From: Maritimibacter sp.
Lineage (GTDB): Bacteria > Pseudomonadota > Alphaproteobacteria > Rhodobacterales > Rhodobacteraceae
Direction of reading: 5' to 3'
Length of the DNA: 64,000 nt
Assembly: GCA_011389895.1 (NCBI GenBank)
Contig: JAABTN010000003.1
Location: forward strand, 1 to 64,000
Within the stretch, counting starts at the first letter, position 1, and every line of letters begins with the position of its first letter. A model generated the notes under the pieces. It ran no database searches and was not told the origin of the DNA. It worked only from the letters and a program-made list of their open reading frames with translations. Positions 37,429 to 46,913 of the stretch are shown here, in pieces. The position numbers and the translations under genes were made by a program.

Positions 37429-39123
37429 ATGGCAATTACCTCTGCGAACCAGCTTGAACTGCTGCAAACGGCCGAGGCCGTTGCGCGGGAAAAGATGATC
37501 GACCCGGCGCTCGTGATCGAGGCTATGGAAGAGAGCCTCGCACGTGCTGCGAAGTCGCGCTATGGCGCGGAAATGGACATCCGCGTTGCCATTGACCGCA
37601 AGACCGGGCGTGCCACCTTCACCCGTGTGCGCACGGTCGTCGAAGAGGAAGAGCTTGAGAATTACCAGGCCGAGTTTACCGCCGATCAGGCCAAGGCTTA
37701 TTTCGAACCGGCGCGCGCCGGGCGCGAGGAATTCTGGTATCGCGATGGCGCGCTTCTGGACATGTCCGAGGCCAAGGAGCCGCAGCTTGGCGACGAATTC
37801 CGCGAAACCGTTCCGCCCGTCGACATGGGCCGGATCGCCGCCCAATCGGCCAAGCAGGTGATCTTGCAAAAGGTGCGCGAAGCCGAGCGGGATCGCCAGT
37901 ACGAGGAATTCAAGGATCGCGCGGGCACCATCATCAACGGTGTCGTGAAGCGCGAAGAATACGGCAACGTGATCGTGGACGTCGGCGCGGGCGAGGCAAT
38001 CTTGCGTCGCAACGAGAAAATCGGTCGCGAAAGCTATCGTCCGAATGATCGTATCCGGTGCTTCGTCAAGGACGTGCGCCGGGAAACCCGTGGTCCGCAG
38101 ATCTTCCTGTCGCGCACCGCGCCGGAATTCATGGCCGAGCTGTTCAAGATGGAAGTGCCCGAGATCTACGATGGCATCATCGAGATCAAGGCGGTTGCGC
38201 GTGACCCCGGATCGCGGGCTAAAATCGCCGTGATTTCCTATGACGGGTCCATTGACCCGGTCGGGGCCTGTGTCGGTATGCGCGGCAGCCGGGTGCAGGC
38301 GGTCGTGAACGAGCTTCAGGGCGAGAAGATCGACATCATCCCGTGGAATGAAGACATGCCCACCTTCCTCGTGAACGCGCTTCAACCCGCCGAGGTGTCG
38401 AAGGTGGTTCTGGACGAAGACGCCGGGTCGATCGAGGTGGTGGTGCCGGATGAGCAGCTTTCGCTCGCCATTGGCCGCCGCGGTCAGAACGTGCGCCTTG
38501 CCTCGCAGCTCACCGGGTTGGACATCGACATTCTTACCGAGGAAGAAGAAAGCAAGCGTCGTCAGGCCGAGTTTGCCGAGCGCACGCAGTTGTTCATGGA
38601 TACCCTCGATCTTGACGAATTTTTCGCCCAGCTTCTGGTGTCGGAAGGTTTCACCAACCTCGTGGAAGTCGCCTATGTCGAGATCGACGAGCTTCTGGTG
38701 ATCGAAGGGGTCGACGAAGACACCGCGCATGAGCTTCAGGCCCGCGCGCGCGATTATATCGAGGAACAGAACCGCAAGGCTCTGGAAGCCGCCCGCGAGC
38801 TGGGCGTGCAGGACAGCCTTGTCTCCTTCGACGGGCTGACGCCGCAGATGATCGAAGCGCTTGCAAAGGACGGGGTCTTCTCGCTGGAAGATTTCGCGAC
38901 CTGCGCGGATTGGGAGCTTGCGGGGGGTTGGACCACCGTCAACGGCGAGCGCGTCAAGGACGACGGGGTGTTGGAGCCGTTCGATATGGGTCTGGAAGAG
39001 GCGCAGAACCTTGTCATGACCGCCCGTATTCAGCTTGGCTGGGTCGATCCCGCCGATCTTGTGTCAGAAGAGGACGAGACCGAGGGCGAAGACGGCGAAG
39101 CAACCGAGGAGGTCGGGGCCTGA
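37429..39123 (+). CDS. nusA: transcription termination/antitermination protein NusA
   Basis: NusA binds RNA polymerase and modulates pausing, termination and antitermination. The 564-residue protein has the RNAP-binding N-terminal domain (EAMEESLARAAKSRYG), S1 domain around GVVKREEYGNVIVDVG, KH domains (PVGACVGMRGSRVQAVVNEL, then LAIGRRGQNVRLASQLTG, quoted in part) and two C-terminal acidic repeats (EFFAQLLVSEGFTNLVEV). The C-terminus ends with an acidic tail. It is immediately downstream of rimP. Confidence 0.96.
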   Translation: MAITSANQLELLQTAEAVAREKMIDPALVIEAMEESLARAAKSRYGAEMDIRVAIDRKTGRATFTRVRTVVEEEELENYQAEFTADQAKAYFEPARAGREEFWYRDGALLDMSEAKEPQLGDEFRETVPPVDMGRIAAQSAKQVILQKVREAERDRQYEEFKDRAGTIINGVVKREEYGNVIVDVGAGEAILRRNEKIGRESYRPNDRIRCFVKDVRRETRGPQIFLSRTAPEFMAELFKMEVPEIYDGIIEIKAVARDPGSRAKIAVISYDGSIDPVGACVGMRGSRVQAVVNELQGEKIDIIPWNEDMPTFLVNALQPAEVSKVVLDEDAGSIEVVVPDEQLSLAIGRRGQNVRLASQLTGLDIDILTEEEESKRRQAEFAERTQLFMDTLDLDEFFAQLLVSEGFTNLVEVAYVEIDELLVIEGVDEDTAHELQARARDYIEEQNRKALEAARELGVQDSLVSFDGLTPQMIEALAKDGVFSLEDFATCADWELAGGWTTVNGERVKDDGVLEPFDMGLEEAQNLVMTARIQLGWVDPADLVSEEDETEGEDGEATEEVGA

Positions 39124-39144
39124 TCCCAGGCCTCGGGATGGCGC

Positions 39145-39783
39145 ATGACGCGCGGGGGTGCACCCAAACTTCGGGAAGCAGGGCCAGAGCGCCGCTGCGT
39201 CGCGACGGGAGAGGTGCGCCCGGTCACCGGGATGATCCGCTTCGTCATCGGTCCTGATGGCGACGTGGTGCCGGACCTTCTGGGCAAGCTGCCGGGGCGT
39301 GGTCTTTGGATCACGCCGACGAAAGCGAATTTTGCCCTCGTGGCGAAGAAGGGCGGCTTTGCCCGCGCCGCGAAGATGCCGGTCAAGGTGCCCGACGATC
39401 TGGCAGAGCGTATCGAGACCGCCCTTGCAGATCGCGTGATCCATCTTATCTCTCTAACGCGCAAAGCAGGTCGCGCCGTGGCCGGATTCGAGAAGGTCAA
39501 GGATTGGCTGGCAAAAGAAGAGGCGCAGGTGCTATTTCAGGCATTTGACGGCTCGGAACGCGGAAAAACGAAATTACGCCCGCCAGAGGGCCAAAACAGC
39601 CATTTTTCCTGCCTGAGCGCAGATGAATTGGGTTTGGCATTCGGTCGCGATCATGTGATACATGCCGCACTCGCGGGTGGCGGACTCACGAAACGTGTTG
39701 TAGAGGAAGCCGCAAAGCTAACAAGCTTACGCGACGATATGGACGGTGGGAAGGCCCACCGGAAAGGTACGAAGACTAGATGA
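39145..39783 (+). CDS. YlxR-like RNA-binding protein with L7Ae-type domain
   Basis: The 212-residue protein combines an N-terminal YlxR/DUF448 domain with the family signature [19 protein letters not shown] (residues 16-34) and [11 protein letters not shown], and a C-terminal region ([24 protein letters not shown], quoted in part) of the ribosomal protein L7Ae-like kind. Such fusions are usual between nusA and infB in alphaproteobacteria and are thought to bind RNA. ATG 39145 lies 22 nt after nusA. The stop overlaps infB as ATGA. Confidence 0.9.
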   Translation: MTRGGAPKLREAGPERRCVATGEVRPVTGMIRFVIGPDGDVVPDLLGKLPGRGLWITPTKANFALVAKKGGFARAAKMPVKVPDDLAERIETALADRVIHLISLTRKAGRAVAGFEKVKDWLAKEEAQVLFQAFDGSERGKTKLRPPEGQNSHFSCLSADELGLAFGRDHVIHAALAGGGLTKRVVEEAAKLTSLRDDMDGGKAHRKGTKTR

Positions 39784-42263
39784 GCGATACGGACGGTAAA
39801 AAGCCTCTTGGGCTGAAAGGGGGCCATCCTGGCTCCGTGAAGCAGAGCTTCAGCCATGGGCGCACCAAGAACGTGGTGGTCGAGACCAAGCGCAAGCGGG
39901 TCGTCAAACCCAAGCCCGGGTCGGGTTCGGGTGGCGGGTCGGGTGCCGGGTCGCCTGCGACCGATCCGTCCAAACGCCCCGCGGGCATTTCCGACGCCGA
40001 GCTGGAGCGCCGGATGAAGGCGCTTGCCGCCGCCAAGGCCAACGAGGCCGGCGAAGCAAAGCGTCGCGCGGAAGAAGAGAAATCCCGCGAAGAAGAGCGT
40101 GAGCGCCGCCGCCGTGAGGCGGACGAGAAGGAGCGCGAAGAGAAAGAGCGCGCCGAGGCCGCCCGCAAGAAGGCCGAGGAAGAAGAGCGTCAGCGCAAGG
40201 AAGCGGTCGAGGCGAAAGCCAAGCCCGCCGCCACGCCCGACGACCCCGCCGCCGCACAGGCCGCCGAGGCCCGCAGTGCAAAGCCGCAGGCCCGCAAACC
40301 CGACCGCGACAAACCGCAGGCCGATGACCGCAATCGCGGCAAGAGCAAGGGTGACGATGGTCGCCGCTCGGGCAAGCTGACGGTGAATCAGGCGCTGGCA
40401 GGCCGCGAGGGTGGCCGCCAACGGTCCATGGCCGCGATGAAACGCAAGCAGGAGCGCATGCGTCAAAAGGCCATGGGCAACGCCGAACCGCGTGAAAAGG
40501 TTGTGCGCGATGTGCAGGTGCCCGACGCCATTCTTGTGCAAGAGCTTGCCAACCGCATGGCGGAACGCTCTGCTGACGTGGTAAAGGCGCTCATGCAGAT
40601 GGGCATGATGGTCACGCAGAACCAGTCAATCGATCAGGACACCGCCGAAGTGATCGTCGAGGAATTCGGTCACAACATGGTCCGGGTGTCCGACGCTGAC
40701 GTCGAGCAGGTGATCCACCAGGTCGAAGACAAGGACGAAGACCTGTCTGCGCGTCCGCCGGTGATCACCATCATGGGCCACGTCGACCACGGCAAAACCT
40801 CGCTTCTCGACGCGATCCGCAATGCCAAGGTGACTGCGGGTGAAGCCGGCGGCATCACCCAGCATATCGGCGCCTACCAGGTGACAACCGACAGCGGAAC
40901 GCTTCTGTCGTTCCTCGACACACCGGGCCACGCCGCGTTCACGTCAATGCGGGCCCGTGGCGCGCAGGTGACGGATATCGTCGTGCTCGTGGTGGCCGCA
41001 GATGACGCGGTCATGCCGCAAACGGTCGAGGCGATCAATCACGCCAAGGCGGCGGGTGTTCCGATGATCATTGCGATCAACAAGTGTGACAAACCCGAAG
41101 CCGACCCGGACAAGGTGCGCACCGATCTGTTGCAACACGAGGTCATCGTCGAGAAGCTGTCGGGCGACGTTCAGGATGTCGAAGTTTCGGCCCAGACGGG
41201 TCAGGGGCTTGATGAACTGCTCGAAGCCATCGCGCTTCAATCCGAGATCCTCGAATTGCACGCCAACCCGAATCGCGCCGCCTCCGGTGCCGTGATCGAA
41301 GCACAGCTTGACGTGGGCCGGGGTCCGGTTGCCACCGTTCTGATCCAGAACGGCACGCTGCGCCAAGGTGACATTTTCGTCGTCGGGGAGCAGTGGGGCA
41401 AAGTGCGCGCCATGGAAAACGACCGTGGCGAGCGGGTGAAGGAGGCCGGGCCTTCGGTTCCGGTCGAAGTTCTCGGTCTGAACGGCACACCGGAAGCCGG
41501 TGATGTTCTGAACGTGGTCGATACCGAGGCACAGGCCCGTGAGATCGCGGAATACCGCGAACAGGCCGCGAAAGACAAACGTGCCGCTGCCGGTGCCGCA
41601 ACGACGCTTGAACAAATGATGCAGAAGGCGAAGGACGACAAGGATGTCGCCGAGCTGCCCATCCTGGTGAAAGCCGATGTGCAGGGATCTGCCGAAGCCA
41701 TCGTTCAGGCGATGGAAAAGATCGGCAACGACGAGGTGCGCGTGCGCGTGCTGCACTATGGTGTGGGCGCGATCACGGAAACCGACATCGGTCTGGCCGA
41801 AGCCTCGGGTGCGCCGGTGATCGGGTTCAACGTGCGTGCGAACGCCCCGGCCCGTAATTCGGCCAACCAGAAGGGCGTGGAAATCCGCTATTACAGCGTG
41901 ATCTACGATCTCGTGGATGATGTGAAAGCGGCGGCCTCGGGCCTGTTGTCGGCGGAAGTGCGCGAGAAGTTCATCGGTTACGCCGAGATCCGGGAGGTCT
42001 TCAAGGTCTCCAACGTCGGCAAGGTTGCAGGCTGTCTCGTCACCGAGGGCATCGCGCGGCGGTCCGCCGGTGTGCGTCTTCTGCGCGACGACGTGGTGAT
42101 CCACGAAGGCACGCTGAAAACGCTCAAGCGGTTCAAGAACGAAGTGGCGGATGTCCAGTCCGGTCAGGAATGCGGCATGGCCTTCGAGAATTACGAAGAC
42201 ATTCGCCCGGGCGACGTGATCGAGATCTTCGAACGTGAAGAGGTCGAGCGGTCGCTGGAGTGA
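39780..42263 (+). CDS. infB: translation initiation factor IF-2
   Basis: IF-2 delivers initiator tRNA to the 30S subunit. The 827-residue protein has a long charged Lys/Glu/Arg/Ala-rich N-terminal region (about residues 60-200, strongly coiled-coil and low complexity), the IF2-N domain ([21 protein letters not shown]-like segment [16 protein letters not shown]), the G domain with G1 [12 protein letters not shown] near residue 335 and [17 protein letters not shown] near 380, and C-terminal domains. It ends the operon; an intrinsic terminator follows 22 nt later. Confidence 0.96.
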   Translation: MSDTDGKKPLGLKGGHPGSVKQSFSHGRTKNVVVETKRKRVVKPKPGSGSGGGSGAGSPATDPSKRPAGISDAELERRMKALAAAKANEAGEAKRRAEEEKSREEERERRRREADEKEREEKERAEAARKKAEEEERQRKEAVEAKAKPAATPDDPAAAQAAEARSAKPQARKPDRDKPQADDRNRGKSKGDDGRRSGKLTVNQALAGREGGRQRSMAAMKRKQERMRQKAMGNAEPREKVVRDVQVPDAILVQELANRMAERSADVVKALMQMGMMVTQNQSIDQDTAEVIVEEFGHNMVRVSDADVEQVIHQVEDKDEDLSARPPVITIMGHVDHGKTSLLDAIRNAKVTAGEAGGITQHIGAYQVTTDSGTLLSFLDTPGHAAFTSMRARGAQVTDIVVLVVAADDAVMPQTVEAINHAKAAGVPMIIAINKCDKPEADPDKVRTDLLQHEVIVEKLSGDVQDVEVSAQTGQGLDELLEAIALQSEILELHANPNRAASGAVIEAQLDVGRGPVATVLIQNGTLRQGDIFVVGEQWGKVRAMENDRGERVKEAGPSVPVEVLGLNGTPEAGDVLNVVDTEAQAREIAEYREQAAKDKRAAAGAATTLEQMMQKAKDDKDVAELPILVKADVQGSAEAIVQAMEKIGNDEVRVRVLHYGVGAITETDIGLAEASGAPVIGFNVRANAPARNSANQKGVEIRYYSVIYDLVDDVKAAASGLLSAEVREKFIGYAEIREVFKVSNVGKVAGCLVTEGIARRSAGVRLLRDDVVIHEGTLKTLKRFKNEVADVQSGQECGMAFENYEDIRPGDVIEIFEREEVERSLE

Positions 42264-42285
42264 TCCGGGCCAGATAGACGATCAA

Positions 42286-42309
42286 GGGGCGGCTCGGGCC
42301 GCCCTTTTT
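42286..42309 (+). terminator. intrinsic terminator of the rimP-infB operon
   Basis: A perfect 7-bp stem GGGCGGC-tcgg-GCCGCCC is followed by five T. It lies between infB and the convergent substrate-binding gene, 9 nt before that gene's stop codon. Confidence 0.85.
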
Positions 42310-42317
42310 GCTGCCGG

Positions 42318-43391
42318 TTACTGCCCCGGTGCCTCTTCGTCCTGCTCAAGCCATGCTTCGAACCGCCTTTGGCGCAAGTCGCGGGTGTTGGCGTTCCATG
42401 CGCTGTCGCGGAGCAAGGCGCGCCCGCCGTGTTGCGGGGCGTTGGGCAGATGAACGCGCATCGGCACGCCGGTCGTCGGGTTGAGCCCGATTTGTGCAAA
42501 GGCGGATTGCCGCGTCGGGCCATAGGGAATACGCTCTGAGAACCGGGCCATCGAGGTCGGGCGCATCGCGAAAGCGAGGAAATCACGCGCCGCCTCGGGC
42601 TTCTCAGTGGTTGCCGGAATGGCCCAGACTTCGGTGCCAATGATCCGGCCATCCCAGACGATATCCACGGGGGCCTCGCCGCGTGCCGCGACATCGAAAA
42701 ACCGCCCGTTGAAGCCCGCCGCCATCACTGCACGCCTATCGGCCAGCATCTTTGCAGGCTTTGCCGGGTCGCTCCACCACAAGATATCGTCGCGGATTTC
42801 ATCAAGCCGCCGGAACGCAAGCCGCAGACCCCGCCCGGTGCTGAGAAGACCATAGACCTGTTCGGGCGGGACGCCTTCGGACAAGAGCGCCCATTCAAGA
42901 ATGCCATCGGGGCTACGCTGCACCGCGCGTTTGCCGGGAAAGCGGGCGGTGTCGAAGAAATCTTCGATCCGGGTAGGTTTGACACCCGGAAACGCACGCT
43001 CATCATAGGCCAGAACGCGGGCATAGACATTTTGCGGCATGCTGCAGCGACCGGGCGCATGGGGGAGAAAATCTTCCAGCGCGGCGCGCCCGAGAAGGGT
43101 CTGCGCATCGAGCGGCAGCAACAGCCCTTCGGCGCAGGCAACGCGCGCCTGATCGGCGAGCATGTCGATCACGTCCCATTCGCCGGGCCCGGCCCATGCG
43201 CGCAATGCCGCGACCGTGCCGTCATATTGCACGGCGTTGACGGCCTGTCCGGTGTCCGCGGCAAAGGGGTCGAACACCGACACCTGTTGCGCCGCTTCGT
43301 AGGCCCCGCCCCATGTGGCCACCGTGAGATCCTGCGCAGGCGCGGCGCTACTCAGGGCGATCAGAATGGCGGACAGGCTATAGCGCAGCAT
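42318..43391 (-). CDS. extracellular solute-binding protein (polyamine PotD-like)
   Basis: The 357-residue protein begins with a Sec signal peptide (LRYSLSAILIALSSAAPAQ) and is a class-II periplasmic binding protein of the spermidine/putrescine group, with LTVATWGGAYEAAQQVSVFDPFAADTG (quoted in part), AYDERAFPGVKPTRIEDFFD near residue 150 and ILWWSDPAKPAKML near 225. The ligand is not certain. No permease or ATPase gene is near, so it is an orphan. ATG 43391 overlaps the clc gene by 14 nt; the track ORF starting at 43634 lies in the clc gene and is spurious. Confidence 0.8.
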   Translation of the reverse strand: MLRYSLSAILIALSSAAPAQDLTVATWGGAYEAAQQVSVFDPFAADTGQAVNAVQYDGTVAALRAWAGPGEWDVIDMLADQARVACAEGLLLPLDAQTLLGRAALEDFLPHAPGRCSMPQNVYARVLAYDERAFPGVKPTRIEDFFDTARFPGKRAVQRSPDGILEWALLSEGVPPEQVYGLLSTGRGLRLAFRRLDEIRDDILWWSDPAKPAKMLADRRAVMAAGFNGRFFDVAARGEAPVDIVWDGRIIGTEVWAIPATTEKPEAARDFLAFAMRPTSMARFSERIPYGPTRQSAFAQIGLNPTTGVPMRVHLPNAPQHGGRALLRDSAWNANTRDLRQRRFEAWLEQDEEAPGQ

Positions 43392-45084
43392 TCTCTTCCT
43401 CCCTGATCCGGGCGACATGGTCGATCCACGCGCTGACGATGTCAGCCTCGGACACCGCGCCGAGGTAGCGCCCGTCATCGCGTGTGACGACCGGCACCGC
43501 GTCGCCGACAAAGCCCCGCATCCGGTCCATCGCATCGGCAAGATTGGTGTCGTCTTCGAAGGTGAGCGTGGCGGGCGTGACGCCTTGGGCGGTGCTGTAG
43601 ACCCCGGTGAGCCGCCCGTCCGGGTCAAGTGCAAACGCCTGCCGCCACCCGGCCTCGGTCAGCCGCGCATCGACGTCGGCGGGGGCGTCTTCGGGCGTCA
43701 TCGTGATGGCCTTGTCGCTTAGCAAATCGCGCACCGGTATGGCGGCCAGAAGCGCGCGGTCCCGCCCCTTGGAGAAATCCATGCCCTTGCGCGACAGTTG
43801 AATGTCGAACAGGGAGCGGCCGAACAACCGGTGCGATACGAGGTTCGAGAACACCACCGCGACCATGGCGGCGATGGTGATGTCGTAATTCCGGGTCAGC
43901 TCGAACACGATCAGGATACAGGTGAGCGGCGCGCCGATCACGGCGCTGGCAAAGGCCATCATCGCGCCGATGGCATAGACCGCCACGCCCGAGGTCGCGA
44001 TCCCGGCAGCACCCGTGACGAGAGACCAGAATAACGCCCCGATGAGGCTCCCGACAAGCAAGGCGGGGCTGAACACACCACCCGAAAACCCCGCCCCGAT
44101 GCAAAGCGCCGTGAGCGTGATCTTGGCGAGGATGAGCACGAGAAGCTCCCCCTGCCCAAACGCGCCCTCGATGGTGGCAAAACGCAGGGTTTCGGTGCCG
44201 ATCCCGAGCACATCGGGCAAGGCAAGCGCGGTCACGCCCACGGCGAGCCCGGCAAGCCCGGGGCGCAGCGCGGGATGTTTGATCAGGCTGGCAATCCACG
44301 GACCACAGGCCAGCAGAAGCCGCATGAAGCCGATCGCGGCGAGCGCCACCAAGAGCCCCATGAGCGCGAAAAGGCCGAATTCATACCCATGCGCCACGCC
44401 CGGAAATTCGACAAGGAAAAGCGCGGGGCGCTCGAAAATCACGTTGGCGATGACATAGCCGGTGGCGGACGCGACCGTGACCGGCGCGAAGGCTTGGGTC
44501 GCATAGTGGCGCAGCACCACCTCGTGGGCAAAGACCAGCCCGGCAATCGGCGCGTTGAAAGCGGTGGCGATGGCCGCGGCCACGCCACAACTCATGGCAA
44601 TACCATCGAGATTGGGCACGCTCGCGCGCAGCCGGTGCACCGCGCTGCCGAAGAGTGCGCCAAGGTAAACCATCGGCCCGTATTGGCCGACCGAGGCCCC
44701 GGTGCCCAGCGACAGGATCGCGGTGAGGGTCGAGACGATCCCGCTTCGCGTGTCCGGCAACGTGCGGTGAAACTGCACCGACCGGATCACGTCCAAAGGG
44801 CCGAGAGGGCGGCGTTCAGGCGACAGGTAGCGATGCAGAAGCCCCACGATCAGCCCCCCCAGCGTGGGCACCAGCAGGGTCGCAAGCACGATGAGCCACG
44901 GCAGCCGTTCCCATTGCACCCGCGCACGAGGCGCAACCAGAAGCGCTGAATTGAGGTGTGAGACCATCTCGACAAAAAGGATCGCCGCGAACGAGGCCGC
45001 TGCACCGACGCAGAGCGCCGTTGCCGTCAGGATGATCATGCGGATGACGGGCCGCGCGGGTTTCCTGTGAGATGCGACACTCAT
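43378..45084 (-). CDS. CLC-type chloride channel with CBS domains
   Basis: The roughly 568-residue protein has about ten membrane helices of the CLC fold, with FNAPIAGLVFAHEVVLRHY (quoted in part) and the anion-site strand GGVFSPALLVGS. Its C-terminal domain has two CBS modules (IPVRDLLSDKAITMTPEDAP to AVSEADIVSAW, quoted in part). The REGP motif reads GQYGP, so the gating glutamate is Tyr, and the inner proton glutamate is Val; the central Tyr is Phe. This suggests a channel rather than a H+/Cl- antiporter. Starts at 45084 (ATG) and 45117 (GTG) are both possible; I chose 45084. Confidence 0.85.
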   Translation of the reverse strand: MSVASHRKPARPVIRMIILTATALCVGAAASFAAILFVEMVSHLNSALLVAPRARVQWERLPWLIVLATLLVPTLGGLIVGLLHRYLSPERRPLGPLDVIRSVQFHRTLPDTRSGIVSTLTAILSLGTGASVGQYGPMVYLGALFGSAVHRLRASVPNLDGIAMSCGVAAAIATAFNAPIAGLVFAHEVVLRHYATQAFAPVTVASATGYVIANVIFERPALFLVEFPGVAHGYEFGLFALMGLLVALAAIGFMRLLLACGPWIASLIKHPALRPGLAGLAVGVTALALPDVLGIGTETLRFATIEGAFGQGELLVLILAKITLTALCIGAGFSGGVFSPALLVGSLIGALFWSLVTGAAGIATSGVAVYAIGAMMAFASAVIGAPLTCILIVFELTRNYDITIAAMVAVVFSNLVSHRLFGRSLFDIQLSRKGMDFSKGRDRALLAAIPVRDLLSDKAITMTPEDAPADVDARLTEAGWRQAFALDPDGRLTGVYSTAQGVTPATLTFEDDTNLADAMDRMRGFVGDAVPVVTRDDGRYLGAVSEADIVSAWIDHVARIREEENAAL

Positions 45085-45192
45085 GGAAGCATCTTCTGCG
45101 CTCACGCCATTCGGCACAAGGTTTCGTCAGAGAAAGTCATGGGCGGGGGTTTGGGACCGAACCGGGGCACTGACTGGCGCGCTGCCCTCGCC

Positions 45193-45591
45193 TTAAAGCA
45201 TGTCCCGCATCATGGCGATCAGCGGGATATCGGCGGGCGGCATCGGGTATTCGCGCAGCTTGTTCACCGCGACCCATTTCAGGGTCTGACCCTCTTTCGG
45301 CTGCGGCGTCCCCTCCCATTTCCGGCAGACGAAGACCGGCATCAGCAGGTGAAAATCGTCGTAGCCATGCGAGGCGAAGGTGAGCGGGGCGAGACAGCTG
45401 TTCCAAGTCTCGATCCCCAGCTCTTCGTTGAGTTCGCGGATCAGCGCGGTCTCGGGCGTTTCGCCGGTCTCGACCTTGCCCCCGGGAAATTCCCACAGAC
45501 CGGCCATGGATTTGCCCTCCGGGCGTTGTGCCAAAAGCACCCGGCCATCCCGGTCCAAAAGGGCCACGGCGGACACAAGAACGGTCTTCAC
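45193..45591 (-). CDS. mutT: Nudix hydrolase MutT (8-oxo-dGTP diphosphatase)
   Basis: MutT removes 8-oxo-dGTP from the nucleotide pool. The 132-residue protein starts MKTVLVSAVALLDRDG and has a complete Nudix box GGKVETGETPETALIRELNEELG (quoted in part) from about residue 37, plus the WEFPGGK preceding. It overlaps the argJ stop as ATGA and sits downstream of it in a minus-strand pair. 8-oxo-dGTP is the family default; other Nudix substrates are possible. Confidence 0.88.
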   Translation of the reverse strand: MKTVLVSAVALLDRDGRVLLAQRPEGKSMAGLWEFPGGKVETGETPETALIRELNEELGIETWNSCLAPLTFASHGYDDFHLLMPVFVCRKWEGTPQPKEGQTLKWVAVNKLREYPMPPADIPLIAMMRDML

Positions 45592-46889
45592 GACCGGTAA
45601 TCCGCATTGATCTGGATGTAGCCATGGGTCAGGTCACAGGTCCAGACCTGTGCCTCACCTGACCCAAGTCCGAGGTCGACCGAGATCAAGAGCGTGTCTT
45701 GCCGCATGTAGGCCGCCCCGGCGTCTTCCCGGTAGCTTTCGGCAACCCAGCCCTTCTCGGCCACGAGGATGTCACCGAAGTGAATGGTGATCAGGTCGCG
45801 GTCCGCTGCGGCCCCGGATTTGCCAATGGCCATGACCACCCGGCCCCAGTTCGGGTCTTCGCCCGCCACCGCGGTCTTGACCAGCGGCGAATTGGCGATG
45901 GCCATCGCATGGGTCCGCGCGTCGGCGTCATTGGCGGCACCGGTCACGCGCACCTCGACAAATTTCGTCGCCCCTTCGCCGTCGCGCACAACCTGATGGG
46001 CGAGGTCCAGCATCACGTCATGAAGGCCAGTGCGAAACGCCTCGGTCTCTGCAGTGACCGCCACGCCGGAGGCCCCGGTTGCCGCAAGGATCAGGGTGTC
46101 GGAGGTCGAGGTGTCGCTGTCCACGGTGATGTTGTTGAATGTCTGGTTGGTCAGGTCGCCAAGCATGTCTTGCAACACCGGCTGCTCCACCTTTGCGTCG
46201 GTGAAGATATAGACCAGCATGGTTGCCATATCCGGCGCGATCATCCCCGATCCCTTGGCGATGCCGGCGATTTTCACGGGCTTGCTGTCGATCGACACTT
46301 CGGCCATCGCGCCCTTCGGAAAGGTGTCGGTGGTCATGATCGCCCGGGCGGCCAGACCCAGCGATGCAGGGTCCAGCGCGGCGGAAAGCTCGTCCAGTTT
46401 CGCGGTGATGCGATCATGTGGAAGAGGCTCGCCAATCACGCCGGTTGAGGCGGAATAGACCCTGTTTTCGGGCACAGCAGTCACCTTGGACACGGTTTCG
46501 CTGATCGCCTTGACCGACCCGGCCCCAGCGCGCCCGGTGAAGGCGTTGGAGTTTCCCGAATTCACGATGATCGCGGCACCAGCCGCCGGGTCAGACCCCA
46601 GCTTTTCCTGACAATCGAGCACGTTGGCCGACCGCGTGGCCGACCGGGTAAAGACCCCTGCGATACTTGTCCCCGGGTCACAGACGGCCAGCATCACGTC
46701 CAGCCGCCCCTTGTATTTCACCCCCGCCTCGGCGGCAGCGAACCGGACACCGTCGATGACGGGCAGGTCCGGAAAGCTGGCCGGGGCAAGCGGGGCGACC
46801 GCGTGGGTGTGGGTCGACGCGGTCGTCAGGGCCGCTTTCAGAGCCTTGATCCTGAACTTCAGTTTCTTGATCTTGTTCGTCTTGCCCAT
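45588..46889 (-). CDS. argJ: bifunctional glutamate N-acetyltransferase / ornithine acetyltransferase ArgJ
   Basis: ArgJ transfers acetyl from N-acetylornithine to glutamate in the cyclic arginine pathway, and self-cleaves at a conserved Thr. The 433-residue protein has GSGMIAPDMATMLVYIFTD (cleavage before the Thr) near residue 205 and DSDTSTSDTLILAATG near 245. The N-terminus carries a Lys-rich extension of about 30 residues (MGKTNKIKKLKFRIKALKAAL) before the usual VAPLAPASFPDLP. The gene is followed by mutT and lies 25 nt downstream of the parvulin gene. Confidence 0.93.
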   Translation of the reverse strand: MGKTNKIKKLKFRIKALKAALTTASTHTHAVAPLAPASFPDLPVIDGVRFAAAEAGVKYKGRLDVMLAVCDPGTSIAGVFTRSATRSANVLDCQEKLGSDPAAGAAIIVNSGNSNAFTGRAGAGSVKAISETVSKVTAVPENRVYSASTGVIGEPLPHDRITAKLDELSAALDPASLGLAARAIMTTDTFPKGAMAEVSIDSKPVKIAGIAKGSGMIAPDMATMLVYIFTDAKVEQPVLQDMLGDLTNQTFNNITVDSDTSTSDTLILAATGASGVAVTAETEAFRTGLHDVMLDLAHQVVRDGEGATKFVEVRVTGAANDADARTHAMAIANSPLVKTAVAGEDPNWGRVVMAIGKSGAAADRDLITIHFGDILVAEKGWVAESYREDAGAAYMRQDTLLISVDLGLGSGEAQVWTCDLTHGYIQINADYRS

Positions 46890-46913
46890 GGATCGCCCCC
46901 CGGTTTCTCGGGA

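Noticed and set aside
37168-38730. 520-codon minus-strand ORF opposite nusA
   Set aside because: Antisense shadow of nusA and rimP.
40944-42104. 386-codon minus-strand ORF opposite infB
   Set aside because: Antisense shadow of infB with His/Asp-rich random composition.
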